64,000 bases of DNA from JAWLAT01 sp041395325 (GCA_041395325.1 JAWLAT010000028.1:1-64000); one strand, 5' to 3'. Shown: positions 43,005 through 52,514, counted from the stretch's first letter. The notes: a model not told the origin generated them from the sequence alone. Numbers and translations: made by a program.

Positions 43005-43799
43005 TCAGAGACGCCGCCACGCCGCGGGGGTCGCCAAGGCGCCCCCGTCGGCCTGGTAGCGGCTTTCACCCAGCGGCTGACCCTCGGCGTCGTAGCGACG
43101 CTCGATCACCTGCACGGTACTGTCGGCGGCGACAGCCAGTACGGTGCTGCAACGGGTGCCGTAGACCGGATCGTCGATGAACAACGGCGACAGGCGCCGC
43201 TCCAGCGCCAGGCCCACGCCGGTGTCCGGCAATTCGGAGTCAGCGGCGAGCTGACGATCGGCCAACGCCACCAGCAGCGCGTCCGGCGCATCGGCGGCAC
43301 CCTCCAGCCAGTTCCGCAACGCAGCGCGGGCCCGCACAGCCTTCGGCCAGTCGGCGTTCATCGGCCCATTGCTCAGCACATGCAGACCGGGAGAAAGCTC
43401 GCCCGCGGGGGAGAACACGTTCGAATGATGGTGCAGCCGACCGGCCGCATCGACCCGCAACAAGCCGTAGGGACCGTAGCTACCGGGTCCACCCGGCGCT
43501 TCGGACTGCGGATCGCTGGACTGCAAGGCCCAGCCAATCAACGCACCGCGTGAGCGCGGCGCCGGCGCTCGCGCCGAGGCCAATCCGATGCGGGCATTGG
43601 TCACCGCGGCAAAGCGCCCGTCCGGCAGCACACCCAGCCAGTGACCGCCACCGCTCACGTCAGTGCCCGCCAACAGCCCTGCCACCGTATCCACTGGCGC
43701 CAGCGGCAAGGCCGGTCGGGCGTGGTACTCGTCCCGATTGGCAATCAGCAGCACAGGCCAGCGCGCATCGACCTGCCATGCCAGCGCTATCATGCACAT
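43005..43799 (-). CDS. NRDE family protein (TANGO2-like)
   Basis: The 264-residue protein starts MCMIALAWQ, a Cys-2 N-terminus as in the Ntn-hydrolase-like NRDE family, and has LLIANRDEYHARPALPL (the NRDE motif), GGGHWLGVLPDGRFAAVTNAR and DPVYGTRCSTVLAV. Eukaryotic TANGO2 members have been linked to heme or lipid handling; bacterial function is unclear. It lies convergent to the TM2-pilin gene (18 bases between) and upstream of, but divergent from, the DUF1232-type gene. Confidence 0.88.
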   Translation of the reverse strand: MCMIALAWQVDARWPVLLIANRDEYHARPALPLAPVDTVAGLLAGTDVSGGGHWLGVLPDGRFAAVTNARIGLASARAPAPRSRGALIGWALQSSDPQSEAPGGPGSYGPYGLLRVDAAGRLHHHSNVFSPAGELSPGLHVLSNGPMNADWPKAVRARAALRNWLEGAADAPDALLVALADRQLAADSELPDTGVGLALERRLSPLFIDDPVYGTRCSTVLAVAADSTVQVIERRYDAEGQPLGESRYQADGGALATPAAWRRL

Positions 43800-43895
43800 G
43801 GGCGGGTCTCCGCTGTCTGTCGTGGCGGATGCGTTGACGCTGCTCGGAGGCAGTCGCTACGCTCGCCGATCTTTCCCTCAAGTCTGGAGCCGGAC

Positions 43896-44474
43896 ATGCG
43901 CATCACGATCGATCTGTCGGAAAACGACCTGGATCATTTTCGCCAGGCGATGAAGCGGGCGAAAGAAGCCGCCAAGGATCTTGCCCCCGAACAGATCGCC
44001 AGTGCCGCCCGCCAGTTGCTGGCCGACAGCCAGGATGTCGAATTGCCGGAGTTCATCGCCGCCCGTCTGGCCAAGCTGGACACGATGATCAACATGGCCA
44101 CCGACACCTCCTGGGGCATTTCCGACGGCGAGCGCCGCGAGATTCTCAGCGCGCTGACCTATTTTGCCGATCCGCAGGATGCCATTCCGGACGACGTGCC
44201 GGTGCTGGGCTTCCTCGATGACGCCATCATGATCGAACTGGTGGTCGAAGAGCTCAAGCATGAACTGGACGCCTACGAGGATTTCCTGGCCTTCCGCGCG
44301 CAGGCGGCTGAGGAAAGTGGCGTCGAGTTTGCCGGTGGCCTGAACCGGCAGGACTGGCTGCAGTCGCGTCAGGAAGAGCTGCTCGATCGCATGCGTCGCC
44401 GTCGCGGTCGCGACAGTGGCGGCTACGGCGGCAGCCGCAGTGGTGGCGGGTTCTCCCTCTTCAGCGTGCGGTGA
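43896..44474 (+). CDS. DUF1232/YkvA family protein
   Basis: The 192-residue protein has a helical N-terminus (MRITIDLSENDLDHFRQAMKRAKEAAKDL) and the YkvA core ISDGERREILSALTYFADPQDAIPDDVPVLGFLDDAIMIELVVEELKHELDAY, with PDDVPVLGFLDDA being diagnostic. A charged and Gly/Arg/Ser-rich tail (GRDSGGYGGSRSGGGF) ends the protein and may be disordered. Role unknown. The start is at the ATG at 43896; it overlaps coq7 by four bases. Confidence 0.85.
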   Translation: MRITIDLSENDLDHFRQAMKRAKEAAKDLAPEQIASAARQLLADSQDVELPEFIAARLAKLDTMINMATDTSWGISDGERREILSALTYFADPQDAIPDDVPVLGFLDDAIMIELVVEELKHELDAYEDFLAFRAQAAEESGVEFAGGLNRQDWLQSRQEELLDRMRRRRGRDSGGYGGSRSGGGFSLFSVR

Positions 44475-45100
44475 GCGGACTGCTCGATACGCTGCTGATC
44501 GAAGCCGACCGGGCGCTGCGCACCCTTGCCGCGCCCGCCGTCGGCACCGGCCGCCCCAATCCGGGTGCGGCCGGCAGCGACACCCTGGACGACACCGAAC
44601 GGCGCCATGCCGCCGGTCTGATGCGCATCAACCACGCCGGCGAGATCTGCGCCCAGGCGCTGTACTTCGGTCACGCCCGGGTCGCCCGTGATCCAGCCTT
44701 GCGCGAGAAGCTGCTGCAGGCTGCCGACGAGGAAGGCGATCATCTGGCCTGGTGCCGGGAGCGGCTGCAGCAACTGCAGTCCCGCCCCAGCCTGTTCGAC
44801 CCGTTCTGGTATGCCGGCGCCTACGCGCTGGGCGTGGCCGCCGGAATGGGGAGCGATCGCTGGAATCTGGGCTTCATCGTCGAAACCGAGCGCCAGGTCG
44901 AGGCCCATCTGGGCGACCACCTGCAGCAGCTGCCGGACTCGGATGAGCGCAGCCGGCAGATCGTCAGCCAGATGCAGTCCGACGAGGCCGACCACGCCGA
45001 GATGGCCCAGGCCGCCGGCGCACGTCCCCTGCCACGCCCGATTCCGCAGTTGATGCGGCGGGCCGCCAATGTGATGAAGGCGATCGCCTACCGGCTCTGA
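44471..45100 (+). CDS. coq7: 2-nonaprenyl-3-methyl-6-methoxy-1,4-benzoquinol hydroxylase Coq7
   Basis: Coq7 is the di-iron monooxygenase for the penultimate hydroxylation in ubiquinone synthesis. The 209-residue protein has the ferritin-like iron ligands MRINHAGEICAQALY, EEGDHLAWC, EAHLGDHL and DEADHAEMA, and ends in the membrane-associating tail RRAANVMKAIAYRL. The start is GTG, overlapping the DUF1232 gene by four bases. The stop overlaps the convergent M14 peptidase gene by 13 bases. With ubiJ-ubiB about 4 kb away this adds to the ubiquinone set. Confidence 0.93.
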   Translation: MSGLLDTLLIEADRALRTLAAPAVGTGRPNPGAAGSDTLDDTERRHAAGLMRINHAGEICAQALYFGHARVARDPALREKLLQAADEEGDHLAWCRERLQQLQSRPSLFDPFWYAGAYALGVAAGMGSDRWNLGFIVETERQVEAHLGDHLQQLPDSDERSRQIVSQMQSDEADHAEMAQAAGARPLPRPIPQLMRRAANVMKAIAYRL

Positions 45101-46404
45101 GCCGGTCCTGTCCCTGGTCCGGCCCCACTCGCCGCCGCGCACGCCGGCGCACGCTCCGGCAGCGGCCGCTCGCTCACCGCCATCAAGGCAAACGCGGCCG
45201 TGCGGGCGACGTCGTCCAATTGCTCGGCGGTGGTGTCGTCACCGACCTCGTAGGTCACCGCCGTGGCGCCGAACTGACAATAGGCCCAGTTCTTGAACAC
45301 GCTGGTCGCCGCGGCGAAGGCCTGCTCTTCGATCCGGCCCGGGAAACGCGCGTCCATCGCCTCGATCCAGCCGCGCAACAGCCCGCCGGGCTGGCGCGAG
45401 GGATCTTCCTCGACGCTGTAGAGCACATCGCTCCAGGTCGAATGAAAGTCGATGGCGAACAGTACCGGGCGGCCATCGGGTCCGGTGCGCGCCAGCAGGG
45501 CATCGCGTAGCGCCCGCGTCTCCGGCTGCTCGAACGGGCCCCAGTCGCGGTTGAGGTCCCGCCCGTGCGCATTCCCGCGCCAGTGGCCCAGCGCCACGCC
45601 GTCGGGGTTGAGCATCGGCACGACCAGCGTGCGCACCCGCCGTCGGTAGTCATGCGCCTGTGGACTGTCGCCAGTCAGCGTATCGACGAAGCTCAGCAAA
45701 GCCTGCGAGCCGGTGTTCTCCGGCGGATGCTGGCGACCCAGCACGATCACCCAGGGTGAATCGGCCGTGCCACCAAACTCGAACAGCCGCAGCGGTCGGC
45801 CTTGCACTGATTGGCCGAAGATTTCGACCTGCACGTCCGCCACGCGCGACTGCACTCGCCCCAACAGCGCGTCGAACTCGGCCTCGCCCAGTGGCGGCTG
45901 GGCGTAGATCTGCAGTTCGCTCGCCAGGGCCGGCAACTGCATGCGGGCCTCGCCCCGGTCGTCCAGTTCGAACTCCTGTTGGCTCAGCAAACGCCAGCGC
46001 TCGCCATCCAGACTCAGTTTGGGCCAGTAGCGATGTTCGAAACTGCCGTAGTCCAGTTCGATCTGCAACGCGCGAGGCGGCTCGCTGCGAAGGCGAAAGC
46101 CATACCAGGGGCTGGGATTGATCGGCTCGATCTCTGGCCGGATGAGCAGCCGGTAATGGTCCGGCCCCAGCCGCTCCACCCCGTTGAGCCGCGCCGCCGG
46201 CAGTTGGTTGTCAAAGCAGACCCCATCGTCGGCAAAGCACCATTGCTGCGGCTGCTGCAATGCCACCGCCGCCTCGGTGGCAGAGGGTGGCCGCTGCGGT
46301 GCCGGCGCGCAGCCGGCCAGCACCGCCAGCAGCCATGCGCACCACCACCATCGCTGTCGGCCGCCAGCGCTCAAGCGTTGCGCGTACGGCCGAAGCGCCT
46401 TCAC
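45088..46404 (-). CDS. M14 family zinc carboxypeptidase-like lipoprotein
   Basis: The 438-residue protein has an N-terminal lipoprotein signal with lipobox LLAVLAGC (Cys near 32), an N-terminal beta domain, and an M14 catalytic domain. Zinc ligands are HPPE in LGRQHPPENTG and the later FHS in IDFHSTW, the substrate-binding Asn-Arg pair lies in GRDLNRDW, and the catalytic glutamate is in VTYEVGDDT. It should trim peptides or amino-acid amide linkages in the periplasm. The ATG overlaps the receptor stop by four bases, so it is the last gene of the FecI-FecR-receptor unit and may act on the imported ligand. Confidence 0.85.
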   Translation of the reverse strand: MKALRPYAQRLSAGGRQRWWWCAWLLAVLAGCAPAPQRPPSATEAAVALQQPQQWCFADDGVCFDNQLPAARLNGVERLGPDHYRLLIRPEIEPINPSPWYGFRLRSEPPRALQIELDYGSFEHRYWPKLSLDGERWRLLSQQEFELDDRGEARMQLPALASELQIYAQPPLGEAEFDALLGRVQSRVADVQVEIFGQSVQGRPLRLFEFGGTADSPWVIVLGRQHPPENTGSQALLSFVDTLTGDSPQAHDYRRRVRTLVVPMLNPDGVALGHWRGNAHGRDLNRDWGPFEQPETRALRDALLARTGPDGRPVLFAIDFHSTWSDVLYSVEEDPSRQPGGLLRGWIEAMDARFPGRIEEQAFAAATSVFKNWAYCQFGATAVTYEVGDDTTAEQLDDVARTAAFALMAVSERPLPERAPACAAASGAGPGTGPAQSR

Positions 46405-49400
46405 CAGCTGTAGCGCACGTCGGCGTAGACGAAGCGGCCACGGGCGTCGTGAATCCCCTCGTAGAAGCCGCGATTCTCATCGGCCAGCGGCGGATCCCGA
46501 TCGAAGACATTGTTGGCGCCCAGCCGCAGCGACAATCCCTCCAGCGCTCCGCCTTCGAAGCGGTAGCCGCCAAACACGCTGCAGGTCGTCCAGGAGCCCA
46601 CTTCGAAATCCTCGTCGCCATCGACCGGCGCACTGGTGTCGAAGAAGCTGGAGACATAGTTGGCCTGAATACCCGCTTCCCAGGCCTCGCGGCGCCAGTG
46701 CACGCTGAGCACCCCGCGCGTGCGCGGCAGACCATTGATGCCAATCTGCTGCTGCAACGGCGAAGTGTCGTCGCGGCGCTGTTCGAAGCGATTGAAGCGG
46801 GACATGTCGGCACGCAGCGTGAAGCGGCCCAAATCCGATTTCGGCAGCCGGTAGCGCAGACCATAGTCCATCCCCGAGACCTCGCGCGAGGAGATGTTGA
46901 TGAAGGTGTCGCGGACGAAGTCCACCTCGCCGACCGGCGTGCGGGTGGCGCCGGGATTGGCGGCGTTGTAAGCCGCAAAGGCGGCCTCGTCCTCGGGCGT
47001 CACCGGCAGCCGAACCACATTGGCGTTGCTGCCCTGGCCGGTGGTGCGCAGCAGGAAGTCCAGTGCCAGTTGATCGGTCTCACCGAAGGTGTCGATGACA
47101 TCGGTCTGGCGGATGCGGAAGTGGTCCACCGTCAGCGACAGCCCGTCGACGAAGGGCACATCCAGCACCAGGCCCAGATTGCGCGCACGGGCTTCTTCCG
47201 GGCCCAGGTCGCGATTGCCGCCACGGATGATCTGCCGCGAGGCGGTGCCCAGATCGGCTTCGGAGCCGGTCACATCGGCGCGATAGGGATCCGGCACGCC
47301 GGTGCTGCGGCGGGTGATGTCACCGACGAAGATCTGGGCCAGCGTCGGCGCCCGAAAGCCCTCGTTGTAGGAGGCACGCAGCATCAGTCCGTTGACCGGG
47401 GTCCAGGCCAGGCCCACCTTGGGCTTGGTGGCCGAGCCGAAGTCCGAGTACTTCTCGATCCGTCCGGCCGCCGACACTTCCAGCCGCTGCAGACCCGGCA
47501 GGGCGTTGGGATCGCCGAAGACGGGCACCAGCACTTCGGCGAAGGCCGAACTGATGTCGCGCGAGCCATCGGCATTGCTGCTGACGCTCTGCGCGATCAC
47601 ATCGTCATTGAGGGTGAACTCGTCGCGGCGGTCGGTGTAGCTCTCGTGCCGAAATTCCAGACCGGCTGCCGCCTGCAGATCACCGCCGGGCAGTTCCATC
47701 AGCGTGCCGTTGATGCGCGCATCGACGATGCCCAGCCCAGTCTCGCCCTCGCGGGTGGTATTGATCCGCACCGCGTCGAGCACGGCTGCACTGTTGGCAC
47801 CAGGGCCACCGAAGACGTTGAAGGCCTCCGGCGTGTCCAGCGCCAGCTGTTCGCGCAGGCGGCTCTCGGAAATCATGTTGCGACCGATGTCGGTGGTGCG
47901 GCCCTCGCCATAGGAGGCGCCCACATCCCAGTCCCAGTCACCCCAGCTGCCGTTGAGACTGCCGGTGATCTGATAGGAGCGCGAGGTCACGTCGGCGTCT
48001 CGACGACCGATCTCCAGCGGCCGGTAGTTGCGGATCAGCACGTCCAGCGGCTGAATATCGGGATTGGCGGTACCCGGTCCGTAGAAGCGCGACCCGAAGG
48101 GGTTGTAGTAGTTGCTGGCCGGCACGTAGATGTTGTTGTCGCTGCCGGAAGAAATCGGCGCCGTGGCGTTGGAGATCAGTGAGTCGGCGCGGTAGTAGTA
48201 GGCGTCCAACGTGGCGTTGACGCCGTTGTCGAAGGCATGACTGAGGGCCGAAAAGAGCTGTACGCGGCGGGTTTCCGGGATCAGCAGAAAGTCCGGCGCA
48301 AAGTCGTAGCGCAGCTCGTTGGGCAGGTTGCCTGAGGCGGTGATCACCCCATCGTCGCCAGGACGGGTATGAAACTGCCCATTGCTGGCGCCACCCGGCG
48401 TGGGGCGTGAGCGAAAGCTGCCGTCGGCATTGGCGAAACCGGTGGTGTAGCGGCCAAAGGGGCCGCTGACCGAGGTGTTGTTCCAGCCGGCGGCATCATT
48501 GCCGGCGCGCTCGCGCAGATCGGCGGTCAGATCGCGCTCGTCACCACCGAGGCTGCCGCGGTCGTAGACGCTGACGAAGCCCAACCAGTTGCTGCGATCG
48601 CCGTTGAAGTTGATGCCACCCAGCAGCGAGGCCGAGGCCTCGTGCATGCTGCCTTCGGTGACGTTGCCGTAGCGCGCGCTGACCTCGGCGCCCTCGTAAT
48701 TGCGGCGCAGCGTCGTGTTGATCACGCCGGCCACCGCATCGGAGCCATACAACGCCGAGGCACCATCACGCAGCACTTCGATGCTCTGTACGGCGCCCAG
48801 CGGAATCTGGTTGATGTTGCTCGACAGCCGCGGCACTTCGCCGGCGGAAATCGGATGCGGCGCAATGCGCCGGCCGTTGAGCAGCACCAGCGTGTTGCCC
48901 GAGCCGATGCCGCGCAGGTTCACCGAGGCCGCATCACCGCGCGCATCGTTCGGACCGGTCGAAGTCTCGGAGTTGTCGAACTCGGCCGCCTGCGGCAGCT
49001 GCGACAACAGCTCGGAAGCCGTGCTGACACCGCTGAGGTCGATTTCCTCGCGACCGAGCACGGTGATTGGCAGTACGGTCTCGGCATTGGTGCCCTGCAG
49101 ATAGGTGCCGACCACCGTGACCCGATCGAGTTCGGCCGGATCAGCCGGCGGGTCTTCCTGTCGCGCCGGTGGCGAATTCTCGTCATCGCCGATCGGTCCT
49201 TCGCTGGCCGGACCGCCGCTGCCGCCACCAGCTGGCGCCGGCGCCGAAGGCGCCGCCGAGTGACCTTCGGCCAGTGTAATGGTCTGGCCATCATCGCCAA
49301 CGATGCGCAGATCGGTTCGGGCGATCAGCTGCAGCAGCGCTGCCCGCGAGTCCATCTGGCCCTTCAGCGCACCAGCACGCTGGTCGATCAGCGCATCCCC

Positions 49401-49565
49401 GGGTGCGATCACCTGCACGCCGGCCTGACGGGCGAACTCGGGGATGGATTGCCGCAGCGGACCGGCAGCGATATCGAACTCGCGCTGCTGCGCCTGCACC
49501 TGCCAACTCAGCAGTACCGCCACCACTGCCGCCCCCAGACGGCTCAACTGGAATGACCCGGACAT
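46401..49565 (-). CDS. TonB-dependent receptor with STN (secretin/TonB) signalling domain
   Basis: The 1054-residue outer-membrane receptor has a signal peptide (LGAAVVAVLLSWQVQA), an STN domain (about 27-85: FDIAAGPLRQSIPEFARQAGVQV to RTDLRIVGDDGQTITL) that contacts the FecR anti-sigma factor, a Pro/Gly-rich linker, a plug domain with a TonB-box-like DRVTVVG and GRRIAPHP, and a 22-strand-type barrel ending in a terminal Trp (YADVRYSW). The C-terminal region GLSLRLGANNVFDRDPP is the usual final barrel motif. STN plus neighbours mark it as a signal-transducing transporter; the ligand is unknown. Confidence 0.92.
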   Translation of the reverse strand: MSGSFQLSRLGAAVVAVLLSWQVQAQQREFDIAAGPLRQSIPEFARQAGVQVIAPGDALIDQRAGALKGQMDSRAALLQLIARTDLRIVGDDGQTITLAEGHSAAPSAPAPAGGGSGGPASEGPIGDDENSPPARQEDPPADPAELDRVTVVGTYLQGTNAETVLPITVLGREEIDLSGVSTASELLSQLPQAAEFDNSETSTGPNDARGDAASVNLRGIGSGNTLVLLNGRRIAPHPISAGEVPRLSSNINQIPLGAVQSIEVLRDGASALYGSDAVAGVINTTLRRNYEGAEVSARYGNVTEGSMHEASASLLGGINFNGDRSNWLGFVSVYDRGSLGGDERDLTADLRERAGNDAAGWNNTSVSGPFGRYTTGFANADGSFRSRPTPGGASNGQFHTRPGDDGVITASGNLPNELRYDFAPDFLLIPETRRVQLFSALSHAFDNGVNATLDAYYYRADSLISNATAPISSGSDNNIYVPASNYYNPFGSRFYGPGTANPDIQPLDVLIRNYRPLEIGRRDADVTSRSYQITGSLNGSWGDWDWDVGASYGEGRTTDIGRNMISESRLREQLALDTPEAFNVFGGPGANSAAVLDAVRINTTREGETGLGIVDARINGTLMELPGGDLQAAAGLEFRHESYTDRRDEFTLNDDVIAQSVSSNADGSRDISSAFAEVLVPVFGDPNALPGLQRLEVSAAGRIEKYSDFGSATKPKVGLAWTPVNGLMLRASYNEGFRAPTLAQIFVGDITRRSTGVPDPYRADVTGSEADLGTASRQIIRGGNRDLGPEEARARNLGLVLDVPFVDGLSLTVDHFRIRQTDVIDTFGETDQLALDFLLRTTGQGSNANVVRLPVTPEDEAAFAAYNAANPGATRTPVGEVDFVRDTFINISSREVSGMDYGLRYRLPKSDLGRFTLRADMSRFNRFEQRRDDTSPLQQQIGINGLPRTRGVLSVHWRREAWEAGIQANYVSSFFDTSAPVDGDEDFEVGSWTTCSVFGGYRFEGGALEGLSLRLGANNVFDRDPPLADENRGFYEGIHDARGRFVYADVRYSW

Positions 49566-49661
49566 CGTCTTCCCCCATCAAACGGGCACCCCGCGGAATG
49601 CGGGCGCTAGGGTCTAGATGCGCGGTCGGCGATTTTCCGCCAGTGGCGCTGCACAGGTCAC

Positions 49662-50633
49662 CTACCGTGCCAGCAAATGCACCCCTTCGGAGCCGCTGCG
49701 CGTCTGCAGGCCCAGGCTCAAAGCAGCGGCGGCCGCAAAGCCTTCCGGATCGTTGGCCGCATACAGACCGACGATGCGCTTGTTCGCCACCGCCGGGTCG
49801 ACCAGCAGGCGGCGCTGCGAATAGCGGGCAAACTCGGCCGCCGCTTCGGCCAGCGTGTCGCCGTCGAAACTGATCATGCCCTCGCGCCAGGTCAGCTCGT
49901 GGGTGACGCTCTCAGTGGCGATCTGCTCGACCTGCACGGCGCTGCCGGGCTGCGCGCGGGCGCGCATGTTGGCCTGCAGCGGCACGGGTTCGGCACTGGC
50001 CGACTCCACCTGCACCTGACCCTCGCGCACCATGACAAGCAGTGCGTCATCCTGCAGCCGTCGCACCGTAAAGCTGGTGCCGACGGCGCGCACCTGCGTG
50101 TCCTGCACGCGAACGATGAATGGCCGCGCTGAATCCTTGGCCACATCGAACAGGGCTTCGCCCGCATGCAGCTGGATTTCCCGCCGTTCCGGCGTCAAAA
50201 CCACGCTGACAGACGTATCGGTGTTGAGCGTCAGTACCGAGCCGTCGGCCAAGGGCAGCCGACGCACCTCACCCAGACCGGACTGCAGCCGCACGACCAC
50301 ATCGTCGCCCACGATTCCCGCGACCGGCGATGGACCGCGCAATCCGAACACCAGCGCCACCATCAACACGGCTGCAGCGGCCGCACCCAGCAACCAGGTC
50401 CGTCGTGGCTGCGCTGAAGCGATTTCTGCAGCAGGCAACTCGAATCCCGGCCCCAGCGCACTGGCGCGATCGGCGTGCAGGAACACCGCGCTGGCGCGGG
50501 CATAGGCGCCCAGATGCCGGCGATCGGCGGCCAGCCAGCGGTCCAGCGCCTGCTGTTCTTCCGGTGTGGCCGCACCACTGTCGATGCGGGCGACCCAGTC
50601 GGCGGCTTGCTGGTCGATCCGATTGTCGCTCAT
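49662..50633 (-). CDS. FecR family anti-sigma/regulator protein
   Basis: The 323-residue protein has an N-terminal DUF4880 domain (ADWVARIDSGAATPEEQQALDRWLAADRRHLGAYARASAVF), one transmembrane helix (TWLLGAAAAAVLMVALVFGL, about 90-110), a FecR periplasmic domain (GEVRRLPLADGSVLTLNTDTSVSV to FIVRVQDTQVRAVGTSFTVRR) and a C-terminal STN-like DUF4974 part (ISFDGDTLAEAAAEFARYSQRRLLVD). It passes the receptor signal to the ECF sigma factor. The gap to the receptor is 96 bases; it overlaps the sigma gene by four. Confidence 0.92.
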   Translation of the reverse strand: MSDNRIDQQAADWVARIDSGAATPEEQQALDRWLAADRRHLGAYARASAVFLHADRASALGPGFELPAAEIASAQPRRTWLLGAAAAAVLMVALVFGLRGPSPVAGIVGDDVVVRLQSGLGEVRRLPLADGSVLTLNTDTSVSVVLTPERREIQLHAGEALFDVAKDSARPFIVRVQDTQVRAVGTSFTVRRLQDDALLVMVREGQVQVESASAEPVPLQANMRARAQPGSAVQVEQIATESVTHELTWREGMISFDGDTLAEAAAEFARYSQRRLLVDPAVANKRIVGLYAANDPEGFAAAAALSLGLQTRSGSEGVHLLAR

Positions 50634-51229
50634 GGGTCTGTCTGTCGCTGTCGGGTGGTCTGTGCGCCGGTCGGTTGTTCGCTGCCACCGCCCGCGCCGG
50701 GCGCGACACTGGCGGTGGGTTCGGCCATCGCCTGCATCAACAAGCGCAGGCCCAGGCCGATGTGCTTTTCCACGGTGCTCTCGGCAATGCCCATCTGCTG
50801 AGCGATCTCGCGCTGGCTGTAGCCGTGGATCTTGCGCAGCACGAAAGCCTCTCGGCAGCGCTCCGGCAGCAGCGCAATCTGCTCGGCCAACCGGTGCAGT
50901 TGCTGACGCTGCAGCTGCGCGGCATCGGCTGCCCAGGCATCTTCATGGATGCACAAGGACTCGATTTCCGCCATCGACTCGATCGCCACGATGCGCGCGC
51001 GCCGGACCTGTTGCAGCAGGATCGACCGGGCCGTGGTGTACAGATAGCTGCGTGGGTCACGGATGTGGCTGACGCTGTCCAGCGCCGCCAGCACGCCATA
51101 GGTCTCCTGCACCACATCGTCGATTTCCACCGAACCCGACAGCTGGCCCAGCCAGCGCCGCAGCCCCGGTTCATGCGGCAACACCTGCCGCGCCAGCCAA
51201 TTCGCCCGCTCCAACCGAGAGTCCGCCAC
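50630..51229 (-). CDS. FecI-like ECF RNA polymerase sigma factor
   Basis: The 199-residue protein has sigma region 2 (about residues 15-80: PGLRRWLGQLSGSVEIDDVVQETYGVL with the RSYLYTTARSILLQQVRR segment) and region 4 with a helix-turn-helix (ALLPERCREAFVLRKIHGYSQREIAQQMGIAESTVEKHI). A Gly/Pro/Gln/Thr-rich tail of 25 residues follows, which is unusual. It heads the sigma, anti-sigma, receptor, peptidase string on the minus strand. The DNA upstream (51230-51695) is repeat-rich, so its own promoter is not obvious. Confidence 0.92.
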   Translation of the reverse strand: MADSRLERANWLARQVLPHEPGLRRWLGQLSGSVEIDDVVQETYGVLAALDSVSHIRDPRSYLYTTARSILLQQVRRARIVAIESMAEIESLCIHEDAWAADAAQLQRQQLHRLAEQIALLPERCREAFVLRKIHGYSQREIAQQMGIAESTVEKHIGLGLRLLMQAMAEPTASVAPGAGGGSEQPTGAQTTRQRQTDP

Positions 51230-51695
51230 CGCCTGGCCCCTGCGTCAGTTCGCGCCGCAGCATACGCCGGGAAGGCGGACGGGGACCAGCGGGGTCAGGG
51301 GTCAGGGGTCAGGGGTCAGGGCCAACAACACTTCCTGTGGCCAGCGCCAACGTGGCGACCTGTATGCAATGAGGATGTGACCGGCACTGCGCCGCTGCAC
51401 CTGGGAACACCGGCCATGCGGCGCTTTTCCTGGGAACGCCGACGTCCCCGTCGGCGCTCTTTCCCAGCGAAATCGCCGGCGCTCCCGATCAGCCAATCGA
51501 CGATCCGCCCTCAGATCCCGCCCGGCCTGAGCCTGTCGAAGGACCCGCCGCCAACGCCCACACCGTAGGAGCGAGCCTGCTCGCGACAGTCAGATCACCC
51601 GCAACGACCAAGCCCCCGGGTCCCGCCCGTCCTGAGCCCGACCAAGAAACGCACCGCCGGACCCAAGCTGCTGAACCCGGGACTCGCCCAACCCA
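51230..51695. repeat. Repeat-rich intergenic region upstream of the sigma-factor gene
   Basis: This 466-base stretch contains four GGGGTCA heptamers (51291-51323), a stem-forming GGGAACGCCGACG/CGTCGGCGCTCTTTCCC type palindrome at 51432-51464, and at 51565-51587 a REP-like GTAGGAGCGAGCCTGCTCGCGAC. The heptamers belong to the family described at 25446. Apart from these, no gene, tRNA or clear promoter was found. Confidence 0.7.
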
Positions 51696-52514
51696 TCAAT
51701 CCAGACTGCGCCCCTGGAACAGCTCGGCGATCTCGCGCTTGAGCAGCCCTTCCACCTTGGCCCGCTCGGCCTTGGCGAAATCCGCCGCCGTGGTCTCGAA
51801 CAGATAGGTATCCAGGTCGAACTTCTGCAGGTGCATCTTGGTGTGGAACAGCTTCTCCTGGTAGACGTTGACGTCGTAGCACTCGTAGCGCTTCAGGATC
51901 GGCTTGGAGATGAAGTCCTGGATCGAGTTGATGCGGTGATCGATGTAGTGCTTCTTGCCGCGCACGTCACGGGTCGCACCGCGGACGCGGTAGTCCATGA
52001 TGACGATGTCGCTCTCGAAGCTGTCGATCAGGAAATTCAGCGCCTTCAGCGGCGAGATCACCCCGCAGGTGGCCACGTCGATATCGGCCCGGAAGGTGCT
52101 GATGCCGTTGTAGGGATGGCTTTCCGGATAGGTGTGGACGGTGATGTGGCTCTTGTCCAGATGCGCCACCACGCTGGCTTCGGGCGTGTGCTCACGCATC
52201 GCGCTGGCCACCGTTTCCCGACCCAGCTCGCTGCGATCGACCACCGGTTCCTCGGAGATCAGGATCGTCACGCTGGCGCCCTGCGGGTCATAGTCCTGCC
52301 GTGCCACCGAGAGGATGTTGGCGCCGATGATGTCCGCCACCTCGGTGAGGATCTGCGTCAGCCGCTGTGCGTTGTAGGCCTCGTCGATGTACTCGATGTA
52401 GCGCTGCCGCTGCTGCGGCGTCACCGCATAGCACACGTCGTAGATATTGAACGACAGTGACTTGGTGAGATTGTTGAAGCCTTCCAGCTTCAAGCGCGGC
52501 AGCGGCTTGACCAT
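51696..52514 (-). CDS. speD: S-adenosylmethionine decarboxylase proenzyme, SpeD type
   Basis: SpeD provides decarboxylated SAM for spermidine synthesis. The 272-residue proenzyme starts MVKPLPRLKLEGFNNLTKSLSFNIYDVCYA, as in Xanthomonas and E. coli-type SpeD. It contains the pyruvoyl-forming serine in LDKSHITVHTYPESHP, the catalytic cysteine in DVATCGVISPLKALN, and DYRVRGATRDVRGKKHYIDHRINS. A start 15 codons upstream is open but would lengthen the protein against family norms. No speE is adjacent. Confidence 0.93.
   Translation of the reverse strand: MVKPLPRLKLEGFNNLTKSLSFNIYDVCYAVTPQQRQRYIEYIDEAYNAQRLTQILTEVADIIGANILSVARQDYDPQGASVTILISEEPVVDRSELGRETVASAMREHTPEASVVAHLDKSHITVHTYPESHPYNGISTFRADIDVATCGVISPLKALNFLIDSFESDIVIMDYRVRGATRDVRGKKHYIDHRINSIQDFISKPILKRYECYDVNVYQEKLFHTKMHLQKFDLDTYLFETTAADFAKAERAKVEGLLKREIAELFQGRSLD

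Noticed and set aside
46260..48182. 640-codon plus-strand frame opposite the TonB receptor
   Set aside because: Antisense to the barrel of an unmistakable TonB-dependent receptor.
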